A stretch of 64,000 bases of DNA, taken from positions 373,966-437,965 of the forward strand of contig NSJX01000009.1 in the NCBI GenBank assembly GCA_002286715.1, read 5' to 3'. Made by a program: the position numbers and the translations under genes. The notes below the pieces were generated by a model. It made no database searches. It worked only from the letters and a program-made list of their open reading frames with translations, and was not told where the DNA came from. Position 1 is the first letter of the stretch. Each line of letters opens with the position of its first letter. This stretch comes from Dentipellis sp. KUC8613 (Eukaryota; Basidiomycota; Agaricomycetes; Russulales; Hericiaceae). Positions 45,692-57,167 of the stretch are shown piece after piece.

Positions 45692-47971
45692 TCAAAAGTG
45701 CGAAAACTGCTCGGGAATGATCGGATTGTCCTCCGTATATTTGCCCTCCTTGATCCCCTTCTTCGCGTCCTTCTCGAACCACAGCGCAGTCTCGAACACT
45801 TTATGGCCCAGCGCGCTGCTCGAGTGCTCCCAGATCGGCTTGAAGAGCGGGATCGCGATGCGGATGCGCGCCATCAGCGGGAGGGTGTCCTTCAGGGGCG
45901 CGCCGTGCCGCCAGGACGCCTCGAGCGAGCACCAGAGGAACCCTAGCGCATGGTGTGTCAGTGTGTCAGTGCGTGAAGAAGGCGGCGGAAGGAGAATGGA
46001 GAACAGAGTCTGAGAGGAGGACAGGCGGGACGCACAGGCGTGCTTCTCGTCGTCGATGGGGATGCAGTTCGCCGCTTGGAGGTAAAACGCGGCGGCCTTT
46101 TTGAGGTGGTCGCACGCGACCTGAGGATCGCGTCCGCTGCCGATGCGCGCCATCTGGTTGTGGTAGTATCCCTTCATCCTGAACACGCCTCTCAGTATTC
46201 TGGCGAGAGAAAATGGGAGGAAGCGAGACGCACGCGAGCGCGTTGCTGCGCGGGTACACGGAGAACGAGAGCAGGAAGCCTGCGTCGAGCTGGACGTCCG
46301 AGGGCGTGGCGTCTGCGGGCGCCGGGCCCTTTGCCATATCTTTATAGAGCTCGTCCGCGTGCTCGTACAGAGTTTCGAGCGGGTAGTTGGAGCTGAGGCC
46401 AGGCGCGCTCGCGTATGCCTGTGCACCCGTCAGCTTCACACCCCACATCATCTGGAGAAGATGACAGAGAGGACACGCACATGGTGGAAAACGTCCAGAT
46501 ACATCGACCGCACGCCCTGCAGGAACGTCCACTCGAAGACAGCGCCGCGGTCGTCCTTGGAGACGGTGGGCCAGGCCGCGCGCGCGGCCTCGATGAGGCT
46601 CACGGCGTTCCTAATGAACTCGACGGCGCCGGCGCGATTCTGGCGCAGGCCGTCCTCGAAGAAGCCGCGCATGATGTACCCGCTGCCAGCCCCGCGGATC
46701 AGCGCTAGCGCTGTGGATGGGGGTGTGCGACGCGGATGGGAACAAGGACGTACCGGACGGTGATAGCGAGCGCGGGGCGCACGGCATCCCAGCCTTTTGC
46801 GGCAAGTCGCTTTTTCGCTTCTTCGAGGACGGTGTCGGGTCCTTCGCTGTCCCAGACATCGAAGCGCTGCGCTTCGAATGCAGCTGAGTTTCATATCAGC
46901 ACTGAACACAGGTTGAGCAGGCGGTGGAATGGACCATACCTTGGGCGTTGTACTTGGAGAGAAAGTCGGGCTGAGTGATGTGAAAGACGCGCGAGTCGCG
47001 CAGGATGGCATTCGAGAGCCCCGTGATGACCTATGGACATTGTCAGTCGAACAGGCGGGATGACTGCATGGGCATGTATGTACGTCTGGTTTTCCGACCA
47101 TCATGGTGCCCTGGGGCGTCGGGGTCTGCTTGAGCAGGCTCATGCTGTCCAGTGCTCGCTTGAACTCCTGCACTTGTACGTTAGCATCACGCTTAGCTTG
47201 GGAGCAGGCGCGACACCGACCTCGTACGCGAATAGGATCACCCAGCCCTGTTCAGCTGCTGAGATGGCGCTACAGGCGGTGAAGGAGGCTACATACGCTG
47301 CTCATCGCAGAGAGCTGGTCGCGTCTCTTCTGCGCGCGGACCCAGGGCGTCTCCTGTGAGAGCGTGGACGGCATGGTGAACACTTTTGCGGGCGTCGTCT
47401 CCATGCGCTTCTTCGCAGCCTCGGCCGCGCGCAGGGACGCGGTGTACTGCGTGCGCATTTTCGTATCATTTACAGGGAGCGCCGCGATGGCGGATTTCCA
47501 TGCGGAGATGGAGTTGTACGGCGCGTTGAGGGCCTGGAGGGGTGTCAGAGGGTATGTGGAGAAGATGGAAAGGGGTACGCGCATCGTGCGCAGAGGCAAG
47601 ACGGCTCCATGCCTTGGCGTACTTGGGGTCTAATTCTGTGGCCTGCGCGGGCGGCGATCGCGCTATCAGCAGCGCATAGGAGGATGTCCTGGCGAAGTGC
47701 AGTTACCTTTCCCGCGTCCGAGATCGCATCGACGTATCTGTCCGCGATCGCCGACGCATCAAGGATCTCGTAAGCCCGCACGACGGCCGCCGACGCACCT
47801 TTTGAGACCCATGTAGCACGCCGCGCGGTTCGAGTAGAGGATCGCGTTGGACGCGTCCTCCTCGATCGCGGCGGTGTACTTGTGGCTCGCGGCGAGGAAC
47901 TCCTGCTTGATGAAGAGCGCGTTTCCCTCGGCCTTGAGCTCTGCGGCGGTGGGCGTCTTGGCGTCAGACAT
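45692..47971 (-). CDS. TPR protein B (tandem paralog)
   Basis: Tandem duplicate of TPR-A on the same strand, with the same exon pattern and about the same length (roughly 550 residues; I did not resolve every junction). The N-terminal TPR block AELKAEGNALFIKQEF, AILYSNRAACYMGLK and a distinct C-terminal module (GYIMRGFFEDGLRQNR, MKGYYHNQMARIGSG, PLFKPIWEHSSSALGH) mirror the paralog. The two proteins differ most in the linker around the tenth exon (here KGPAPADATPSDVQLDAGF). The start MSDAKTPTAAEL is shorter than in TPR-A, which has an Ala/Pro insert. A TATA-like TAATATAAACG lies about 45 nt upstream on the minus strand. Role as for TPR-A: possible chaperone adaptor, otherwise unknown. Confidence 0.82.
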
Positions 47972-48401
47972 AGTGGTCAGGAAGAAGACGGCGACGGCGA
48001 CTTCGAATTCATATTGGCGTTTATATTACTGAGTAGGACGCCGTGTACACGAGGTCTCGGCACGCGTCGCGTGTTGCGCTTCTACGTCTTCTGAACTTTG
48101 CGACGCACAATGCAGCAGTGAACAGCACAAATTGAAGAGAATATATTCGCGAGCGAGCTGTTGAACTTGAATAGCGGGCAATGGCAATTGTTGTGGTTAC
48201 GGACACGGTGAGCCGAGAGCCAGACTCAGCGGGCCAGCACAGCCACTGCGGGGCTCCGGCGCTAGTCGCTCCAGCCAAGACGGTTTTCTTATTCACCGCC
48301 CAGGGCTGCTGCGCAGCGTTCCTTTCCTCCTCCCACATCCTCCTTCTTCTCTTGCATCTGTCTGCATACCACTTGGAGAGATACCATTTACGAGTCTTCT
48401 T
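47972..48401. other. divergent intergenic region
   Basis: Divergent upstream region of TPR-B and the RCR-like gene. Pyrimidine-rich from about 48300. No gene is seen. Confidence 0.45.
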
Positions 48402-49222
48402 ATGACCATCATGACCCGCAAGACGGGTGCGTCACGCTGGTCTCCGCAGCCATAATTGAGGCTGACATGATGTCGTTTGATCACAGGCTCTATCGCCCTC
48501 GCCCTGGGGCTCGCGCTCCTTCCCGGCGCTCGTGCAGATGATTGCTGGTTCGATGAGTGCGTCACCTTCTTTCTCTGCTACAATCTATCCATGTTCCAAC
48601 CGCCGCCGCCTCCAGCTTCAACAGAGAGCACTGCCGCCTTAGCACCGGCGTGCGCGTCGGTATCGCCGTCGCAATCAGTACGCACCGTCTCTTTCTATCC
48701 CAGACGCACTCTAAATATGTGCTCTGTTTACAGTTGTCGGCATGATCCTCGCCCTCGCATCCCTCTTCTACTACCGCCGCCGCCGCATGCAGCAGGCCAA
48801 CCTTGCCTACATAAGCAACCAGCAGACCTTCGCTCCCAACGGAGGTCCTGGCCCTGGACAGCCATACGGACAGGGTTACGCGCCAGATTACCAAGGTGGT
48901 TATGCCGGCCCCGGGTATGGATACCCCCCTCAGCAGGCATATGGCTCTCCACAGCAGCAGTACGGCACACCGCCGCCCGGCACGCCCTACGGCTACAACC
49001 AGGACTTCACTCCGGTGAGTAGCATTCTACTTCGTCGTTGGTCGCATGGAGTTCGGCCGTCGCGTAGGGATGGATTGAAACTGATCATGATTGTGCGCAT
49101 CTCCACTCTTCTCTCTGCGATAGCCAACCGGACCGCCCCCGGCACATATGGCCCCGGGCGACCAGCCGCCTCAGTACTATCCGCCACCACGGGGCGCGCC
49201 GCCTCCTGAGGGCAAGATGTAA
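48402..49222 (+). CDS. RCR-like single-pass membrane protein
   Basis: Five exons (48402-48426, 48487-48556, 48625-48677, 48734-49014, 49124-49222) give 175 residues. A signal peptide (SIALALGLALLPGARA) is followed by a very short lumenal segment with CWFDEEHC, one transmembrane helix (VGIAVAIIVGMILALASLFYY), a basic RRRRMQQ stop-transfer and a cytosolic Pro/Gly/Gln/Tyr-rich tail with QPPQYYPPP. This layout resembles RCR-type proteins (chitin synthesis regulation, Congo red resistance), whose tails bind Rsp5/Nedd4 ubiquitin ligases through PPxY motifs. A strict PPxY is absent here apart from PPQY, so the assignment is tentative. All introns keep frame. Confidence 0.7.
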
Positions 49223-50341
49223 TTGCAGACCCACCCTGTTGTTACGGTGATTCAGCGGACTTCAGCCACAAGGATAAGGATCTTGCTTCGTGTGTTATTT
49301 TGTACATTATAATTGTTGCTGGTACTGCTTAGCTTGAATCGGACTGCTTGGTATACGTGTGAAGGACTTGGGGTGGGTCTGGTTGTGCTTGAGGTGGGGA
49401 AGTTATGCCGGTAAGCTTCAGAGGTATGTGGCTGTTCAGGTTCTCATTTGTTCGGTGTTCAGCTGATGCTCCAGGCGTTGTAGCGCGAACTACGTGTATG
49501 ATCTACCATCAAACCAGGATTTCGAAGTTACCGTGCCCGAACTGTCCGAATCTGCAGCCGTACTGAGTCCTACTGATCATGAGTCCTATGCTGCTCTGCT
49601 CGCAGGTGAACCTACTGTTTACCTCGGATGTTCCTCATCAATGGCGATACATTGATGAACATGAGGATGGTGCATGGATGTGTGAAGTTCGCTGCAGATA
49701 TCAACCTGGCAGTGTCTTTTGAAGAACCAGTGCTCTATCATAGTATCAGTGAGTGCTCCACAGTGCCTAGGTTGTGTGTCCGTATTTACTTATCAATTGG
49801 ATACCTATTTATTTTTCCCGTGAAGCTGTCGGAGCTTGAATTCAGGTCGCCAGCAATGCATTAGGCTACACAGGTTCGAACACCCAAAGGCTGAAGCTAG
49901 CCCACTGCTGCAGCACATCTGTAGCTTGAATTCGTACATGCTCATGTATCGCAGATTCGCCAACCAAGCGATCAGCCAGCCAGCCTTCCCGGACCTGTGC
50001 TTCACCCACCCCCACATCTTGATATCTTCGAGAAATCGTGATCGTGATGCCGTGAACCTGACATACCCTTCGAATCCTCGAGATCATCATTGCAAGCAGC
50101 ACTGACATTAACCCCTATGTGCCCACTCATCCAGTCTCAGACGCTTCTCTCCTCTTCCTCGGCATTGGAACAACAAAAGATGGGAATACTTCCGAGTCCT
50201 GCATTGCGTTGAACTGCAATATTTGATTCATGATGCACGATACACGATGTGTGAGGGCGTTGACAGTGATTTCATTTAAAGAGGCCCGATGTGCAGTCAT
50301 CGGCTCGCATCTTACGAGACTTCACGACTTGGAACGGGAAC
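49223..50341. other. intergenic, no supported gene
   Basis: About 1.1 kb with short open frames only; none has a recognisable motif or convincing splice pairing. Includes the RCR-like 3' region. Confidence 0.45.
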
Positions 50342-52088
50342 ATGGACGCAGGACTCGGATCGGCTGGTGCGGCGCAGCTTGTGGATATTTTGCAGCAGTT
50401 GACCCTCGTTACGGTGCGTGTATACATAGGATGTAGTTCAGCATTTTGAGTTCATATCTAATTGGGATTGTAGTACTTTGATTGTAGGCCCATCCCGCTC
50501 GTATCAAGTTCTATCCATAGATACTGACAAATGCACCGTTATAGTGAGCGCAATGACACTCCTGGTATGTACGCCCATCCTCAAATTACCTGCGCCGTCA
50601 CTGATATATGTTGATGCTGAATGATGACTGCGAACAGTATTACGACTATTTTCTCACCCTGCCAGACGAAATCGACCTGATCTGGGGCTCGCGCTGGACC
50701 GCGACGAAGGTGCTCTTCCTGCTGAACCGCTACATTCCGTTCTTTGATGCTGTTCTTGGAGTTTACCGTACGTATATCTACCTGCTTGTTGTAGGCGATA
50801 TGATGATTCTACTAGTCCGTTGACTCGGTACTGGGTTGTAGACCAACTGGCGTCTGAAGTTTCTGAGGAGACTTGCTATGCTATGTATGCTGGCTCTGGC
50901 TGTGCGTTCAGTCTCCCACTTCGCTCCATAATTGAATCCCTGTCTCATGCGGTAGAGTAGGGATGGTCGTGTATGGCGTCGGTATCTCAGAAAGTCCGTT
51001 CCCCTTATATCTTTAGTCGAAACAAAAATTGATCCAAATGCGAACAGTAATCCTGGTCTTCCGCACCTACGCCCTCTGGGAGAAGGATCGACGCATCGGG
51101 GTTGGCCTTGGCGCTCTCTTTGTCATTGGATGGGCGTTCATGAGCGTCTATCTGGACAAGTTTCTCAAGTCGCTGCAATGTACGTCCATCTTTCCCGTCG
51201 TTATTCCGCTGGCTCGCAAGCTTACTGCTATGTTCGAACTGATATTGATAGTCGTGCCGATGCGCGAGATAGCACCTAATTTCACAGGCTGCTTCGTGAC
51301 GAAGGTGGATAACATATTGTATATATGTTATGTTATCACGCTGTCGTATGAGACGAGTGAGCCATATACAGTGTCCAACATTTTCGCATATAGATACTGA
51401 TGCACCCCTTGCAGCTATCGTATGCCTGACATTGATCAAAGGCCTACAGCACTGTAAGCCCGCTCCTTCTTGCACTTGGTCGATGGCTTCGTCTAAATCG
51501 GGATTATGAATAGTCAGGAACACGAACTCGCCTCTGATATTTTCGCTGTACAGAGACGGTGGGTCGTGACTCCGCATTCCTGCCTGTTTTTTTTTTGTCT
51601 CATATTTTTCTCCAGGCATTTTATCGTATACGTGTCTGCTCGGTACGTGCCATTGCCTCATTTTATTACACGAAGCACCTAACGAATACTCGTCTGGTCC
51701 CAGTCTCCTCATCTTCCAATGTCATCGTCCTCCTCTGTGGTCCAGTACGTGCTCAACCGCTCTCACCAACATACCGCCCCGCGCTAACCGAATCCCTCCC
51801 ACCTCCAGCCAGGCTACACAAACCTCCTCTCCGGGTACGCATCACACACCTCCACCAAGCATCTCCCTTTTTTGTCATCCTAATACTCATCTGCACAGAA
51901 CGCAGCGCATGGTGCACGTCATCCTCACCACGCGCATCGTGCTCAACATCCGGCGCAGCGCGAAGGCGACGCGGCTCGTCGTGTCGAGCCCAGATGCAAT
52001 GGAGTTTGAGCTTACGGAGAGCGATTTGGGCACGGGTGGGGGTGGGGGTGGGGGTGGGAGGATGTGGATACAGAGGGGGGCGAGGTAG
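50342..52088 (+). CDS. DUF6533-like multi-pass membrane protein
   Basis: A highly split gene (about ten or eleven short exons) whose central and 3' exons can be joined with confidence. The DUF6533 signature YYDYFLTLPDEIDLIWG is followed by KVLFLLNRYIPFFDAVLG, a helix with VVYGVVILVFRTYALWEK, LFVIGWAFMSVYL, ILYICYVITLSYET, RNTNSPLIFSLYRDG and SSSNVIVLLCGP, giving about seven membrane helices. The last exon encodes QRMVHVILTTRIVLNIRR and a tail of consecutive glycines from a G-rich tract. Family members are abundant in Agaricomycetes and of unknown function. The first exon is uncertain: ATG at 50342 is plausible, and a second coding exon ends SAMTLL just before 50562, but the junction between them is not resolved. 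Confidence 0.72.
52020..52055 (+). repeat. G-rich GGTGGGGGT tract
   Basis: Runs of five G separated by single T within the last exon of the DUF6533-like gene, encoding poly-Gly. The pattern is compatible with a G-quadruplex on the coding strand. Confidence 0.6.
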
Positions 52089-52643
52089 GGTTGGGTTGTG
52101 TAGTGGGAGCATCAGCACTGAGCAGTGAGTGTAAGTGCGCTGTTTCTCGGAGTTCACGGCGCGGGAATATATGTATGATAATTGGTCTTTTGATTTGACT
52201 CGTATCGGCAGGAACTGTTAGGGTTGGGTTGGGTCAATTTAGTGTTCGGGCACTGGGAGCCTGGAAGGAGACCAGAAGACGGGATTCTACCAAAATGCGT
52301 GGACAGCACGCCTCACCCTGTATCCTCGGTTCTCCCCTTTTCTCACTGATGATGTTGCTTATCATGCACCATGAGGCAGCGGTTTTGAATAAGATGACGG
52401 CCAGGCGACTGCGCAGACACGAGGACCGACGCATGCATCGCGGATGCAGCATGTTCAAATAGTGTAGGTAAGGGCCGTTGTGGTTCGTCCTGCCCGCTCG
52501 ACGAAGACCCCTGTCTTCACCAGTGTGCTTAACTCATTGTCCATCTGCCCGTTGGTTGGTACTATTCGCGATACCAACGGTTCATATTCTCACAGCATCC
52601 ACCACTGCCTGACTTTGGCGTCGAGGATATAAACCTCTATCCA
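52089..52643. other. intergenic, BTB-10 upstream region
   Basis: No gene is seen. A GGATATAAACC lies just before the BTB-10 ATG. No confident copy of the shared upstream module is present. Confidence 0.4.
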
Positions 52644-54378
52644 ATGTCTATCAGCAGCCTGTCTTTCACCGACTCCGACGACCTCGACATTCTGTCCGAG
52701 CCCGAGCACATCGTGTACTCAGAAGATCCAATTTGTGTCATCGGCCCGACGCTACTAGTACCTGACACCCTCGCGCCTGTGTCTGGGTCCACCGCCACCA
52801 TCGTACCCCCAGCTGATCCTGACGGCGATATGCTGGAATCTGGCATCCAGCGAGAGAATCGCGGTCATCATCCTGTTCCCAATGTCAGTGGACAATACAG
52901 GAAACACGAGAGATTCTACTTCGAGGACGGGAATGTGACATTCCGCGTAAGCTGCGTCTTGCTCGCGATTTTTGGTGTTTGACGTTGAAGCTCTAGTAGG
53001 TCAAGGACGTATTGTACTGCGTGCATCGATACTTCTTCTGCCGCGATTCCTCGCACTTTCGTGCCGTCCTGGGGCGCTCTGTGGGCTCGCATGCCGTGCC
53101 AATTTCACTGGGGGACGACGTAGAGTGCAGCGAGTTCGAAGCGCTCCTCTGTGTCCTGTATCCCACGTAAGTCCCCCGGAGCCACGTACCATACGTAAAC
53201 CCGCAATCGCAACTCACCAGGCTTCATGCTCCAGAGAGTTCCATGAATGCGAGCTGAAGACGCTCGACGCCTGGACGTCCGTCCTCCACCTCGCCACGAC
53301 GTGGTCCTTCTCCTCCCTCCGCGCGCTCGCGATCGACCGCCTATGGCCCATCGCGTCTCCCGTCGACAAGGTCGTCCTCGGGCGCACCTACGGTGTCGAT
53401 GCATGGATACGCCCCGGCATCATCGCCTTGTGCGATAGGGTCGAGCCGTTGACGAAGGCCGAGGGCTTCAGGCTGGGTGTCGGCGACGCTGTGGCGATCA
53501 TGGCGATCCGTGAGCGCATGCGCGTCCGGCGCGCGGATGTGTCGATTAGAGTGGTTGAAGTAATGGTTGATGACGCGTTGAAGCCTGAATATCATGATGA
53601 CCCGGAGGAACCTGTGCAGAAGACAGACGGGGCTGCCCAGGGCACGAGGCTGAAGAAGACTGGATCCATGGCTGGGCTGAAGGGGGAAAAGACGGAGGAG
53701 ACAGCGAAGGGAAAGGACAGGGCAATTGATTCCGTCCCCGAGCCAATTGACCCTAAGGCAGTCATACCTATGCAGGCATCCTCTTCAAGCGCGGCTGCTG
53801 GACTGGTCAACGCTGGACGTGCTGAACCAGTTCAAGTGGAGATAAAACATACGGAGTGTCCCCTTCCCCGCGCAGAGGACCCTTCCAGCATCACACCCAG
53901 CTCATTGGCAGAACAACCTGCTAGTCCTACCACGGCCGCCTCACTAAGCATACCTCCGGACCGACCTTCTTGTGCGGTCAATCGCTCACCGTCTGCATCT
54001 GACAACCCTTGGAAGATGCGACCGGCTGAGACCCTCTTGGCGCTGAATGCTGATGTCTCACCCGATTCATCGAAGGACACAACACACACTGCTTTTGATA
54101 GCAGTGTCGCGAAATCCAACCAATCTGATCCCCGAGGCTTCGCGGCGACCGATGCAGGTCGCCGAGACGGTGACGGCGCAGTATCTAGGGACCAAGATCC
54201 CGCCAGCGGCAGGGCCAAAGAGTATGGCAAGGTTGATGACGGTCTCCAGTCCACGCCTAAGTCTTCGTTTGAAGCAGGGAGTGTGAGCGAGTGGATGACA
54301 GCAGCTCAAAAGAACAGAGCCAAAAAGATGGCCAGGATGGAGGCAGCCCGAAGAGCTGCAATCGAAGGCCAGCTGTAA
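52644..54378 (+). CDS. BTB-10: BTB protein with Pro/Ser-rich tail
   Basis: Exons 52644-52946, 53000-53166 and 53235-54378 give 537 residues. The tag MSISSLSFTDSDDLDILSEP is nearly that of BTB-7. FYFEDGNVTFR closes exon 1. Exon 2 is YCVHRYFFCRDSSHF to CSEFEALLCVLYP. Exon 3 starts FHECELKTLDAW with the BACK-like region (DKVVLGRTYGVDAWIRP). The tail is Ser/Pro/Lys-rich and disordered, contains PWKMRPAETLLAL (a weaker form of the BTB-2/7 motif) and ends with a basic helix (KNRAKKMARMEAARRA). It lies 12 kb from the main BTB block, on the other strand, and is the only member in this part of the window. Confidence 0.86.
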
Positions 54379-55628
54379 AGATCTTTATGAAGTTGGTTCG
54401 CGACCTGAATATTCTTGGACAGTTATTCCCTGGTGTCTAGAGCCAATTACGCGCCGCGCGGGCGCAACGTAGGGGGTCCAATTGGGCCCTATATGGCACA
54501 GCACATGAATAATATAACGTGTCTCCTCGTGTGGGTGATATTTCGAGGAACTTAGTCCGAAAGCACCAAAATCGCCATCGCACTTTGCAGCACAAAGTTC
54601 GGGCTCACCCGTGGCAGACGTGACAGGCTCACCCGACACAATGGTGCGCCGCAGCGAGCATTTTCCCTTGACCTGGTATTCACTTCTCGATGAGCGCCAG
54701 TGCGCGCTCGCGGAAGCGATAATTGTCATGGGGAAGGCTTTCGAGCGGAAGCGCGCGAATCAGACGCATCACCCTGCCGAGCTTCGAATATTGTGCAGAG
54801 AAACGCGTCAGCAATCGTAAAACATGACAGGCGGTGAATAGAGGTTAGGCACCGTGAATAATGTTTTCGTACGTACCATGAGTGCGTCGTGATTCATGCT
54901 GTCATATGCTTCCCTGGTGGTGAACGCGTCCAATTGTCTGGCAACGTGTCAGAGATTTCATGCCAACCACGATTGAGGAATTTTGCGTACCTCAAGAGTC
55001 ACGACTCCTTGTCGAGGAAGGAAGACTTTCTGCATTCGCCATTCCTTGACGGCATCGGTGCGTCGGGCGGGATAATCACGACTCGTGGTCGCGAGGTCCT
55101 CTGAATCGGCACGGGGACTTTTGGAGTACTTTCCTCCATGATACCGAGCAGAAACAATCATGAAAGGCTTCCCTTGAATCCTGCAGAGGTAACGTTAGCG
55201 AACAGCATTGACTCAGCGCGGCCAGGGGCAGGTCATGGCAGGATGCCCGAGTGCTTGCCGAAGATGCTGGATATGTATGTATGGATGGGGTTAGGGTCGG
55301 ACGGTATATATGAGACCAGATCCGCAGACCTTCCCTGCTTCACACACCCACCACCGCCCTCCTGCGCCCCCAAATTATGCAGAGAGCGCAGCGGCCCGCA
55401 ACCGCGGGTACCCCATGGCAAAAGACCACGCTGTGCGACGCACAAATCGTAATTTATTCGCAGACGGACGGCCCCGCGCCCGGACCGGGCTCCGCGACCC
55501 GTCCTCCTGATCACTGGCCTCCGCGCGTTGTCCTATAAAGCCAAAGGCCTCTTCTTCAATCGAACTCAATCCTATCTTCTCTTCTCCTTCTTCCCCGCAC
55601 ACCCTATCACAGACTCCAGATAAGCACC
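54379..55628. other. intergenic, no supported gene
   Basis: About 1.25 kb between BTB-10 and the dehydrogenase. Short open frames only. The last 100 bp hold a TATA box (separate entry). Confidence 0.45.
55534..55540 (+). promoter_or_regulatory. TATA box of dehydrogenase gene
   Basis: TATAAAG about 90 nt upstream of the ATG at 55629, followed by a pyrimidine-rich leader. Confidence 0.55.
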
Positions 55629-56863
55629 ATGGCGCCCCGTATCATGATCTGCGGTGCGTGCAGGTCGCGCGACGCTGAGTAGAGCGCGATCCGCTGATAG
55701 CGCGGTGCAGGCGATATCGTGTGGGCGCACGACGAGGTGAAGCAGATGTTCGGGGAGTCTGCCGAGGTCGTGGTGCGTGCCCTCTATCTCCGCCATCGCA
55801 CCCCATCGTGCTCACCGGGGCGCACGCGCAGCGCATGGACTCGCCCGACCGCGCGACGTTCCTCGCGGGGCTGCGATCGGGCGGCAAGTACGCGGGCACC
55901 GTCGCCATCTACCGCCACAACTCGTCCGCAGACCGCATCGGCGTCTTCGACCGCGAGATCGTCGCCGCGCTCGCGCCGAGCGTCAAGTGGATCGCGCACA
56001 ATGGGGCCGGGTACGACCAGATCGACGTCGGTGCCTGCAAGGAGCACGGTGCGCTCCATTTCCCCCCTTCATCCATCCACACTCACACTTCGCACACAGG
56101 CATCACCGTCTCGAACACGCCCGGCGCCGTCGACGACGCGACCGCCACGGCCGCACTCTACCTGCTCATCTCGACCTTCCGGCACTTCGCACACGCAGAG
56201 CGCAACCTGCGCCTCGGGCACTGGAAGTCCGGACTCTCCTCCGCGCTCACGCACGACCTCACCGGGCACACGCTCGCGATCCTCGGGCTCGGCGGCATCG
56301 GGCTGCGCCTCGCGACGCTCGCGCGCGCGTTCCCGATGCGCGTGATCTACCACTCGCGCCGCCCCGCGCCCGGCGCGCCCGAGTGGTGCGAGTACTTCCC
56401 CGCGGAGCGCCTGGATGAGTTTCTGGGCCTTGCGGACGCGCTGAGCGTGCATGTGCCGCTGAGGGCGGAGACGGAGGGCTTGGTGGGCGAGAGTATGATT
56501 CGGAAGTTGAGGCGCGGCGCGATTATCGTGAATACGGCACGTGGGCGCGTTATTGACGAGGCGGCGCTCATTCGTGCGCTCGAGGATGGTCATGTACGTC
56601 TCCCTTTCCCACTATGTCTCTGCGTGGGTGGCTGATGCCGACGCGGACAGCTCGGTGCGGTCGGACTGGACGTGTACCCCGACGAGCCGGCCGTGAACCC
56701 GCGGCTGCTCGAGTTCCCCAACGCGACGCTGCTCCCGCATATGGGCACGGAGACGCAGGACTCGCAGCGCAAGATGGAAGTGCGCGCGCTTTCGAATATC
56801 CGCGACTTCCTCACCGTCGGCAAGGGGCAGGACGTCGTGCCCGAGCTGCAGGCCAAGCTATAA
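55629..56863 (+). CDS. D-2-hydroxyacid dehydrogenase (glyoxylate/hydroxypyruvate reductase-like)
   Basis: NAD(P)-dependent reductase of the D-isomer 2-hydroxyacid dehydrogenase family, similar to yeast Gor1 (glyoxylate to glycolate, hydroxypyruvate to glycerate). Exons 55629-55653, 55711-55772, 55832-56048, 56100-56593 and 56651-56863 give 336 residues. Landmarks in order are VKWIAHNGAGYDQID, GITVSNTPGAVDDATATAAL, the dinucleotide-binding LAILGLGGIGLRLA (GxGxxG), the helix-capping VIYHSRRP (Arg after the loop suggests NADPH), LSVHVPLRAETEGLVGESM, GAIIVNTARGRVID (catalytic Arg region) and LDVYPDEP, with LLPHMGTET supplying the catalytic His. The set is complete, so the enzyme should be active. 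With the glycerate-kinase-like gene it could share glycerate metabolism, but the two genes are 39 kb apart. Confidence 0.93.
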
Positions 56864-57167
56864 CGACCACATCAACGGCGGGAAAGACAGACATCATACA
56901 CGCGCGCATTAGCATTATGGTTCAGAATACTCAATGTACATTGTATCGATATCGAGTGCTTGTAGATGTATGTAGGAGAAAAGGGCAAGAGCAGGGCGAA
57001 AAAGGGGAGGGGTGTGCGATATATATACAGTAGCTCTAAATGCATGAATGCAGAAAAGAACACCGACGACCAAGTGACGCGGAGCATTCCAGCAGGCATC
57101 TAAACAGCGTAAAGCGTAAAGCGTAGAACGGCAAAGCATACTAAGACAGAGCTTAACCCACCCGCAC
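56864..57167. other. intergenic, convergent 3' regions
   Basis: Lies between the dehydrogenase stop and the stop of the minus-strand gene. No gene is seen. Confidence 0.45.

Noticed and set aside
49628..50105. Overlapping short open frames as a small gene
   Set aside because: No start context, splice pairing or recognisable motif; probably intergenic.
52079..52230. TAGGG/TTGGG words resembling telomere repeats
   Set aside because: Only isolated words, not arrays.
56069..56593. 174-codon minus-strand frame
   Set aside because: Antisense to the dehydrogenase catalytic exon; Arg/Ala-rich shadow.
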